Below, piece by piece: positions 1-4,490 of a DNA stretch of 7,313 nucleotides (position 1 is the first letter of the stretch; the number at the start of each line of letters is the position of its first letter). Source of the DNA: Candidatus Cloacimonadota bacterium (GTDB lineage Bacteria > Cloacimonadota > Cloacimonadia > Cloacimonadales > TCS61); NCBI GenBank assembly GCA_018654125.1, contig JABIME010000146.1, positions 1 through 7,313 on the forward strand, written 5' to 3'. The notes beneath the pieces are model-generated. The model did no database searches, had not been told where the DNA came from, and worked only from the letters and a program-made list of their open reading frames with translations. The position numbers and the translations under genes are program-made.

Positions 1-1
1 G

Positions 2-211
2 ATTTTATTTATATTACTTATATTTATAATAATTCTTTTTCAAAATTTAGAAGTTGTTTCAATCCAATTACTGTTCTGGAAATTTGAAGTTGTACCACTT
101 GTAATATTATTTCCTATAACCCTACTTCTTGGTATTCTAATTGGGTTTCTATCTAGTACAAGAAAAAAGAAGCAACAATTACCCAAAGATGTTAACGAGG
201 AAGGTCTTTAG
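2..211 (+). CDS. LapA/DUF1049-domain small membrane protein, 3' portion
   Basis: The frame is open from the window edge to a TAG at 209-211, leaving about 69 residues; the start lies outside the window. The visible protein has the end of one hydrophobic helix (ILFILLIFIIILF), a short NLEVVSIQLLFWKFEVVPL hairpin, a second helix (VILFPITLLLGILIGFLSS) and a basic tail (TRKKKQQ). This two-helix layout with N-x-x-V-x-hydrophobic-F/W and a G-x-L-I-G second helix is typical of the lipopolysaccharide assembly protein A domain (LapA_dom, formerly DUF1049), an inner-membrane protein. In E. coli, LapA works with LapB in controlling LPS synthesis; that role here is only an inference. The last codons read DVNEEGL-stop. 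A 16-bp copy of the DVNEE codons occurs 1.77 kb downstream, where it reads DVNEEE-stop, so the present C-terminus may have been altered by an insertion. Confidence 0.75.
   Translation: MLFILLIFIIILFQNLEVVSIQLLFWKFEVVPLVILFPITLLLGILIGFLSSTRKKKQQLPKDVNEEGL
188..203 (+). repeat. 16-bp direct repeat, left copy
   Basis: GATGTTAACGAGGAAG, identical to 1956-1971 in the same orientation. It lies in the last codons of the LapA-domain gene (D-V-N-E-E). A perfect 16-mer repeated within 7.3 kb is unlikely by chance. It marks the left boundary of a probable insertion. Confidence 0.8.
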
Positions 212-240
212 CAACGAACAAAGGCTAGGTGTCCTTGTTG
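212..240. other. Imperfect hairpin at the left edge of the insert
   Basis: AACAAAGG (217-224) can pair with CCTTGTT (233-239) with one bulged A, and CAAC (212-215) could alternatively pair with GTTG (237-240). It sits between the stops of the converging lapA and 165-residue protein genes. No U-tract follows on either strand, so it is at best a weak bidirectional terminator or an end structure of the inserted segment. Confidence 0.3.
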
Positions 241-272
241 ATTTTATGACCTTTGCAATGAAATTGTGATCT

Positions 273-770
273 TTAATATTTGAATAATTTTTCAAGTCCG
301 TAATAAGATTCTGATTTTAATTCCTTGTTCCAAAAACGTCTAATTCTAGCATTCTCGTAATATATATTCATACCCTTAAACCAAGTATTCCATACTTCTT
401 GGAAAATGTACCCTTTTCTATAATATAGATATTCTTCACTACATAAATTGAAGTATTTCAATAATAAACTTTTTTCATCATCTGAAAGTTTATTATTTGA
501 ATTATTAATAATTATAAGTAAACCATTATTTAACTTATCATATTTTGAGTTAAAATCATTAAACAATTCTCTGAATAATAGAAGCTCTGCAAGTTTTTGC
601 TTTTGAATAAAATACAGTAAGGATAATAATCCTCCAATTATTGGAACAAAGAATTTTACAATACTTAAGTTTAACAATAGAGTAATGGATATCGACAATA
701 TCAGAAAACAAATTAGAATAAATAAATGATTATCAAAGATTAAATGTTTGAAAAAAAGTTTAGATTTCAT
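273..770 (-). CDS. Unrecognised two-helix membrane protein with conserved-looking C-terminal domain (165 aa)
   Basis: I cannot assign a function. Two hydrophobic helices at about residues 14-34 and 38-56 form a hairpin near the N-terminus. A polar, mainly helical domain of about 105 residues follows and should be cytoplasmic under the positive-inside rule. That domain has striking aromatic and charged motifs: RELFNDFNSKYDKLN (about 67-81), LSDDEK and then YFNLCSEEYLYYRKGYI (about 106-122), EVWNTWFKGM, and a C-terminal SYYGL. These resemble a family of small bacterial hypothetical proteins I recall only loosely, so no family name is given. The gene starts 14 nt after the lipoprotein stop, so the two should be co-transcribed; the start has a modest AAGGG-like site 8 nt upstream. 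Base composition is extreme: positions 421-540 are about 17% GC by hand count, against 45% at 5041-5100 in hppA. This fits acquired DNA. Confidence 0.7.
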   Translation of the reverse strand: MKSKLFFKHLIFDNHLFILICFLILSISITLLLNLSIVKFFVPIIGGLLSLLYFIQKQKLAELLLFRELFNDFNSKYDKLNNGLLIIINNSNNKLSDDEKSLLLKYFNLCSEEYLYYRKGYIFQEVWNTWFKGMNIYYENARIRRFWNKELKSESYYGLEKLFKY

Positions 771-784
771 AATTAACCCTTATA

Positions 785-1849
785 TTATTCAACATTACCT
801 TCATCGTCTGTCTTCACTAAACAAACATGGTAATTAATTTGACCTGTTAATATGTAACCCCCATCAGCTGTTTGTCTCACACATTGTCCAACAGAATAAT
901 CATTTTCTTCTATACCACCAAATGTTGTGTTCCATTCTTCAATGCCAATTTCATTTGTTTTAATTAACCAGATTTGCCTGAAGTTATCAATGATGTTTCT
1001 TTTTGTAGCAACTACAATATATCCACCATCGTCAGTAATATCAACTGATGATTGATATTCATCATAATTGAGATTCCCATCATAAGATCTTTCCCATATA
1101 CGATTACCTAGTGCATCAGTTTTGACCAACCATATATCATATTCTTGTGATACACGACCAGCAATTATGTAACCACCATCATCTGTCTGTTTCATTGAAG
1201 TACCAAAACCACCGCTAATAGAATTATTCCATATCTCATATCCTAGTTCATCAGTTCTAACAATTCTTGATCCACTTATAAAGACAAAACCACCTTCATC
1301 TGCTTGAATTACCGAATGTGCATTTGAATATTGAAAGGTTCTTGTCCAATCTTCAAAACCATATTGATTGATTTTTATTAAGCATGCCTGATTATTTAAT
1401 CTACCTGATATTAAGTACCCGTCATCAATTGTTTGAATAACCGTGTAGGCAAAACCGCCATCAATTGTTAAACTCCACTCATTATCACCATTTATATCTG
1501 TTTTAACAACATATAAACTGTCTTCTGTTAAATTACCTGCTACAATATAACCATCATCTTTCGTTTGTAATACACAATATCCCCAAGCCTCACTAGCCTC
1601 ACCAACAGTTTTACACCACTGTTCATTACCATTCTTATCAGTTTTTAATAACATGATATTGCCAGAATTATAATAACCTGTAATAATATAACCTTTATCA
1701 TTTGTTAGATCTAAAGAAAATCCTTTGCTAGAAAAATATTCATATGTTTGTATAAATTTAATGTTATCATTAACATTATCAGTTGGGCTAGAACAACTTA
1801 ATAAAATTAGATTAGAAATAATAAAAATGCCTACAATAAATTTTCTCAT
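785..1849 (-). CDS. Seven-repeat beta-propeller lipoprotein (354 aa)
   Basis: The first 19 residues form a lipoprotein signal with lipobox L-L-S-C (C19), followed by SSPTDN. The mature protein should be lipid-anchored on the periplasmic side or cell surface. From about residue 43 to the end there are seven units of about 40-50 residues with the pattern Q-T-x-D-G-G-Y-I-(I/V)-x-G ... (I/L)-x-L-(V/I)-K-T-(D/N)-x-x-G-x-x-x-W-x-x-(T/S). This is a propeller-type repeat common in secreted proteins of FCB bacteria and some archaea. The last unit stops at KTDDEGNVE before its W-strand, while residues 30-42 (IKFIQTYEYFSSK) look like a free W-strand. A closed 7-bladed propeller by N-to-C strand exchange is therefore likely (inference). 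No catalytic motif is seen; a binding or scaffold role is the default. The start is set by GGAGGT at 1853-1858, three bases before the ATG. It leads a two-gene operon with the membrane protein at 273-770. Confidence 0.8.
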   Translation of the reverse strand: MRKFIVGIFIISNLILLSCSSPTDNVNDNIKFIQTYEYFSSKGFSLDLTNDKGYIITGYYNSGNIMLLKTDKNGNEQWCKTVGEASEAWGYCVLQTKDDGYIVAGNLTEDSLYVVKTDINGDNEWSLTIDGGFAYTVIQTIDDGYLISGRLNNQACLIKINQYGFEDWTRTFQYSNAHSVIQADEGGFVFISGSRIVRTDELGYEIWNNSISGGFGTSMKQTDDGGYIIAGRVSQEYDIWLVKTDALGNRIWERSYDGNLNYDEYQSSVDITDDGGYIVVATKRNIIDNFRQIWLIKTNEIGIEEWNTTFGGIEENDYSVGQCVRQTADGGYILTGQINYHVCLVKTDDEGNVE

Positions 1850-1932
1850 TTTACCTCCGATAAAAGATTCTTAATAAAATATTTTCATTTCCTTAGTTAA
1901 AACTATTCCAATAACGATTAATAAATTCATAA

Positions 1933-1938
1933 TGTCAA
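1933..1938 (-). promoter_or_regulatory. Possible -35 box of the lipoprotein gene
   Basis: On the minus strand this reads TTGACA, 84 nt before the lipoprotein ATG and just inside the right end of the insert. No good TATAAT match sits 16-18 nt further on, although the stretch is very AT-rich. If real, the cassette carries its own promoter. Confidence 0.25.
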
Positions 1939-1955
1939 ACAAAATAATGAAAAAG

Positions 1956-1971
1956 GATGTTAACGAGGAAG
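1956..1971 (+). repeat. 16-bp direct repeat, right copy
   Basis: GATGTTAACGAGGAAG, identical to 188-203. On the plus strand it reads D-V-N-E-E and is followed by GAG TAA (1971-1976), giving an in-register C-terminus DVNEEE-stop. This is best explained as the displaced original 3' end of the LapA-domain gene. Confidence 0.8.
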
Positions 1972-1997
1972 AGTAACACCTGTTTTATGTGAAACAC

Positions 1998-2552
1998 TTA
2001 CCATTCTCCCTCGATTGCCTCTATGATCTTTTTACTTTCTGGTTTTTCTCTGGAACCAAATCTATTTATGATTTTCCCTTCTTTTGAAATTAAAAATTTA
2101 TTGAAATTCCAAGTGATCTTCCCACCAAATTCGGGATTTGTATCTTTGGATGTAAGATAGTTATATAGTGGATGCATATTTTTACCCTTAACAGATATTT
2201 TACTGAACATTGGGAAAGTAACACCATAATTAATACTACAGAATTCTGCTATCTCCTCATTATTGCCAGGTTCTTGTTTTAGAAAATTGTTAGCAGGAAA
2301 TCCTAAAATCACAAAACCACTATCTTTGTATGTTTTATACAATTTCTCCAAACCTTCATATTGATATGTGAAACCACATTTACTTGCTGTGTTAACTACT
2401 AATATTACTTTTCCTGCGTATTCACTTAGCTTAAGTGTATCACCTTGTATATTTATCATTTCAAAATCACAAATGCTATTCATGCTCTGCTCCTCTGCCT
2501 GAAAGGTTACTATTACAATCAACAGACTAATTGTCATTATTATTTTATTCAT
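1998..2552 (-). CDS. Exported glutathione peroxidase family protein (Cys-type)
   Basis: Reduces hydroperoxides. Bacterial Cys-type members usually draw electrons from thioredoxin-like partners rather than glutathione. Counting from the first in-frame ATG (2567), the peroxidatic Cys64 is in NTASKCGFT, Gln98 in [14 protein letters not shown], and Trp153-Asn154 in WNFNKFL, completing the Cys-Gln-Trp-Asn tetrad. Cys110 in [14 protein letters not shown] is a candidate resolving cysteine. I place the start at the second ATG (2552, 184 aa). It follows the aldolase stop by one base, has a weak AGAAG upstream, and gives a clean signal peptide ([19 protein letters not shown] then EEQ). The ATG at 2567 lies inside the aldolase gene and has no ribosome binding site. 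The protein should act in the periplasm or anchored to the inner membrane. It is the last gene of the mtnA-aldolase operon, and translational coupling is likely. The family call is firm; the reductant and location are inferred. Confidence 0.92.
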   Translation of the reverse strand: MNKIIMTISLLIVIVTFQAEEQSMNSICDFEMINIQGDTLKLSEYAGKVILVVNTASKCGFTYQYEGLEKLYKTYKDSGFVILGFPANNFLKQEPGNNEEIAEFCSINYGVTFPMFSKISVKGKNMHPLYNYLTSKDTNPEFGGKITWNFNKFLISKEGKIINRFGSREKPESKKIIEAIEGEW

Positions 2553-2553
2553 T

Positions 2554-3198
2554 TTACTTCTGCCCATATTTATTCAAATAAAAATCACGCATAAAATCAA
2601 TATCATTTTGAGAGAGTTCAACAGCTCCTCCCAAAGAATTAGCACATACTACAGCTTGAGCTGATTTCTCAACAATTTGAGCTATTTTGTAAGCCTCGTT
2701 TAAGTTATCGGCTACAGCAATCAATCCATGATTTGCCATTAAACATGCACTTTTATTACCAAGAGCTTTTACAGCGGATTTAGCTAATTCTTTTGAACCG
2801 GGAAGAAAATATTTTGCAACATCAACTTGCCCTCCCACAATTTGGATCATATCTTCACAAGTAGCGGGAATTGGTTTTCTGGCAATGGCAAAAGCAGTGC
2901 AATAAACGCTGTGAGTATGAATGATCGCTTTTACATCTTGTTTGGCTTTGTAAATATTAGTATGCAATGGTAACTCTATCGATGGCTTTTTTCTACCGTC
3001 TATTATGTTACCCTCAATATCAATAACAATTATATCTTCAGCTGTCATTGTCTCATAAGTAATGCCGGAAGGAGTGATCGCAAATTTACTGTTATCAATT
3101 CTAGCAGATATATTTCCCCAAGTCCCCAGGTTAAATCCGGAAGATGCGATCTCTCTTCCTAAACTAGCAATGTCGTTTCTGATTTCTTCAAATAACAT
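2554..3198 (-). CDS. Class II aldolase, L-fuculose-phosphate aldolase type; probable 5-deoxyribulose/methylthioribulose-1-phosphate aldolase
   Basis: At 214 residues this matches the length of E. coli FucA (215). The zinc ligands and acid/base residue are all present: GNISAR (28-33), TPSGI (42-46), E75 in [10 protein letters not shown]94 and H96 in IIHTHS, and H157 in MANHGLIA. The E/H/H/H set keeps FucA spacing with a constant offset of two (E73, H92, H94, H155). The protein looks like an aldolase rather than the related dehydratase MtnB or epimerase AraD. Because it lies directly after mtnA, the likely substrate is 5-methylthioribulose-1-phosphate or 5-deoxyribulose-1-phosphate. That would be split to dihydroxyacetone phosphate plus methylthioacetaldehyde or acetaldehyde, the DHAP shunt described in E. 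coli and Rhodospirillum and the related 5-deoxyribose route in Bacillus. Fuculose phosphate is the main alternative. The ribosome binding site AGAGGA (3203-3208) overlaps the mtnA stop; the gap between the genes is 8 nt. Confidence 0.88.
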   Translation of the reverse strand: MLFEEIRNDIASLGREIASSGFNLGTWGNISARIDNSKFAITPSGITYETMTAEDIIVIDIEGNIIDGRKKPSIELPLHTNIYKAKQDVKAIIHTHSVYCTAFAIARKPIPATCEDMIQIVGGQVDVAKYFLPGSKELAKSAVKALGNKSACLMANHGLIAVADNLNEAYKIAQIVEKSAQAVVCANSLGGAVELSQNDIDFMRDFYLNKYGQK

Positions 3199-3206
3199 AA
3201 ATTCCT

Positions 3207-4241
3207 CTAAATAAGTTTTAAAATATTCTTTTTAAATGGCCTATTTATTATTCCATTTTCGGTTATAATTGCAGTTATATTTTCGTTTGGTGTCACATCA
3301 AATGCAGGATTGTAAACATCGATTTTATCAGGTGCTATCTGCACACCTTTAATATGTGTTACTTCTTTTGAGGAACGTTCTTCTATTTCTATCTCATCAC
3401 CTGTATCTATTTCAAAATCTATAGTTGTAGTTGGAGCAACAATATAAAATGGAACGTTATAAACTTTAGCAATAACCGAAAGCATGAATGTTCCTATTTT
3501 GTTAGCGCTATCACCATTTGTTGCGATCCGATCTGCACCGGCCAATATTAGATCAATCTTACCATCACGAATCAATGTAGCTGCTACATTATCTGCAATA
3601 AGTTTTGCAGGAATCCCTTCTTGAACAAGTTCCCATGCTGTGAGTCTTGCTCCCTGCAGTCTTGGTCTCGTTTCATCAGCATAAACGAAAATGTCTTTCC
3701 CAGCATCAAATGCTGCACGTATTACTCCCAAGGCTGTTCCATACTCCACTGTTGCAAGTGCTCCCGTATTACAGTGGGTTAAGATCGTAGCTTTTTGGGG
3801 AATTATCGAATTCCCGAACTGTCCCATTTTCTTATTTGTTATAATATCTTCATTAGCAATTTTGTCAGCTTCAGTTTTCAATTTATTTAAAATATTTTCA
3901 GGTATATCATTATTAACTAACAACAACCGCATTCGTTTTATTGCCCACATCAAATTTACCGCTGTTGGGCGGGAATTACTAATAATATCACAAGCTTTAT
4001 TCATTTGCAATAAGAATTGTTTAATTGGAAGTTCAATGAATTCTATGGCGGCAAGAACAACTCCATAAGCGGCAGTTACACCTATGGCTGGCGCTCCTCT
4101 CACAACCATATCTGAAATTGCAAATTGAATATCCTTGTAATTTTTGCAAATAAATTCTTCAAAATTTTCTGGTAATTTTCTCTGATCTATCAGGTACAAT
4201 TTATTATTCTTATATGTTAACGACCGTATTGGATATCTCAT
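3207..4241 (-). CDS. mtnA: S-methyl-5-thioribose-1-phosphate isomerase
   Basis: Converts 5-methylthioribose-1-phosphate (or 5-deoxyribose-1-phosphate in promiscuous members) to the 1-phospho-ketose in the cytoplasm, in salvage of methylthioadenosine and 5'-deoxyadenosine. It is related to eIF2B subunits. Motifs in order: LIDQRKLP near the N-terminus, VVRGAPAIG, THCNTGALAT with the catalytic Cys157, DETRPRLQGARLTAWEL, LAGADRIATNGD with Asp237, APTTTID and NPAFDVTP. Cys157 and Asp237 match B. subtilis MtnA Cys160 and Asp240 with the same offset. I chose the ATG ending at 4241 (344 aa), because GAGGT sits five bases before it and MRYPIRSLTYKNNKLYLIDQRKLP is a normal family start. The ATG at 4253 would add MRFC, has no Shine-Dalgarno sequence and overlaps the GAGGT. 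It is the first gene of the operon with the aldolase and peroxidase. The function call is firm. Confidence 0.95.
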   Translation of the reverse strand: MRYPIRSLTYKNNKLYLIDQRKLPENFEEFICKNYKDIQFAISDMVVRGAPAIGVTAAYGVVLAAIEFIELPIKQFLLQMNKACDIISNSRPTAVNLMWAIKRMRLLLVNNDIPENILNKLKTEADKIANEDIITNKKMGQFGNSIIPQKATILTHCNTGALATVEYGTALGVIRAAFDAGKDIFVYADETRPRLQGARLTAWELVQEGIPAKLIADNVAATLIRDGKIDLILAGADRIATNGDSANKIGTFMLSVIAKVYNVPFYIVAPTTTIDFEIDTGDEIEIEERSSKEVTHIKGVQIAPDKIDVYNPAFDVTPNENITAIITENGIINRPFKKNILKLI

Positions 4242-4246
4242 ACAAA

Positions 4247-4251
4247 ACCTC
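4247..4251 (-). promoter_or_regulatory. Ribosome binding site that decides the mtnA start
   Basis: On the minus strand GAGGT lies five bases upstream of the ATG at 4241-4239. The alternative upstream ATG (4253-4251) overlaps this site, so the shorter protein is favoured. Confidence 0.65.
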
Positions 4252-4274
4252 ATGATTATAAAATTTCTAAAAGT

Positions 4275-4303
4275 AGTAGATCGAATAGTGATTCTACTGT
4301 CAA
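4275..4303 (-). promoter_or_regulatory. Putative sigma-70-type promoter for the mtnA operon
   Basis: On the minus strand TTGACA (4303-4298) is followed after exactly 17 bases by TCTACT (4280-4275), four of six matches to TATAAT. Transcription would start near 4268, giving a leader of about 27 nt that holds the GAGGT site. There is no room for a SAM-type riboswitch. Confidence 0.4.
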
Positions 4304-4326
4304 ATAATTAATTTTACAGACCTAAA

Positions 4327-4343
4327 CTAACTTAAATAGTTAG
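4327..4343. promoter_or_regulatory. Perfect 6-bp palindrome in the divergent promoter region
   Basis: CTAACT, five bases, then AGTTAG. It lies between the two putative promoters of mtnA and hppA and could be an operator for a dimeric regulator. In AT-rich DNA a repeat this short may also be chance. Confidence 0.25.
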
Positions 4344-4424
4344 CCAAAAACTTAGAGATTTCATTTAGTTGGTTGCTCCTATTATAGGAATTATAAAAAC
4401 ATTAAAATCTTGCTGACAAGAAAC

Positions 4425-4457
4425 TTGACAGTAAGGATGTAGAATTAATTTTAGAAT
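4425..4457 (+). promoter_or_regulatory. Putative promoter for the pyrophosphatase gene
   Basis: TTGACA (4425-4430) lies 66 nt before the hppA ATG. The -10 is unclear: TAATTT (4446-4451) has a 15-base spacer and TAGAAT (4452-4457) has 21, so neither is ideal. The nine bases TTGACAGTA are the exact mirror of TACTGTCAA at 4295-4303 in the mtnA promoter. Confidence 0.3.
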
Positions 4458-4490
4458 ATGAATAAACTATAAAAAAATGGAGGTTCATTA

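Larger units (their letters stand above)
204..1971. mobile_element. Putative inserted two-gene cassette flanked by a direct repeat
   Basis: About 1.77 kb lies between two identical 16-bp direct repeats. It holds only a minus-strand lipoprotein gene and a minus-strand membrane-protein gene. The right repeat copy continues in the lapA frame as D-V-N-E-E-E-stop, which is what an uninterrupted lapA end facing the peroxidase gene would look like. The insertion would therefore have entered the 3' end of lapA while leaving it nearly complete. No transposase, integrase or clear terminal inverted repeats are visible, so this is not a self-mobile element of a recognised type. It could be cargo moved in trans, a site-specific integration product, or a repeat-mediated rearrangement. 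The element call is an inference; the repeat itself is observed. Confidence 0.4.

Noticed and set aside
188..240. Integron attC-like site formed by the repeat plus adjacent imperfect hairpin
   Set aside because: The GTTRRRY/RYYYAAC core boxes are not matched by GTTAACG or by the sequence around the hairpin, and the right end of the segment has no corresponding structure.
1932..1976. Small plus-strand frame ATG ... KKDVNEEE-stop over the right repeat
   Set aside because: It has no ribosome binding site and spans the junction of the putative insert; the end is better explained as a remnant of lapA.
1972..1997. Possible terminator between the insert and the peroxidase stop (TGTTT/AAACA)
   Set aside because: Only five base pairs and no T-run on either strand; too weak to call.
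3691..4068. 125-residue plus-strand open frame
   Set aside because: It is fully antisense to mtnA, whose catalytic motifs lie in the same stretch, and it shows no family resemblance.
4213..4222. Third partial match to the flanking repeat (ATGTTAACGA)
   Set aside because: Only 10 bases match, it is antisense inside mtnA codons, and neighbouring bases do not continue the repeat.
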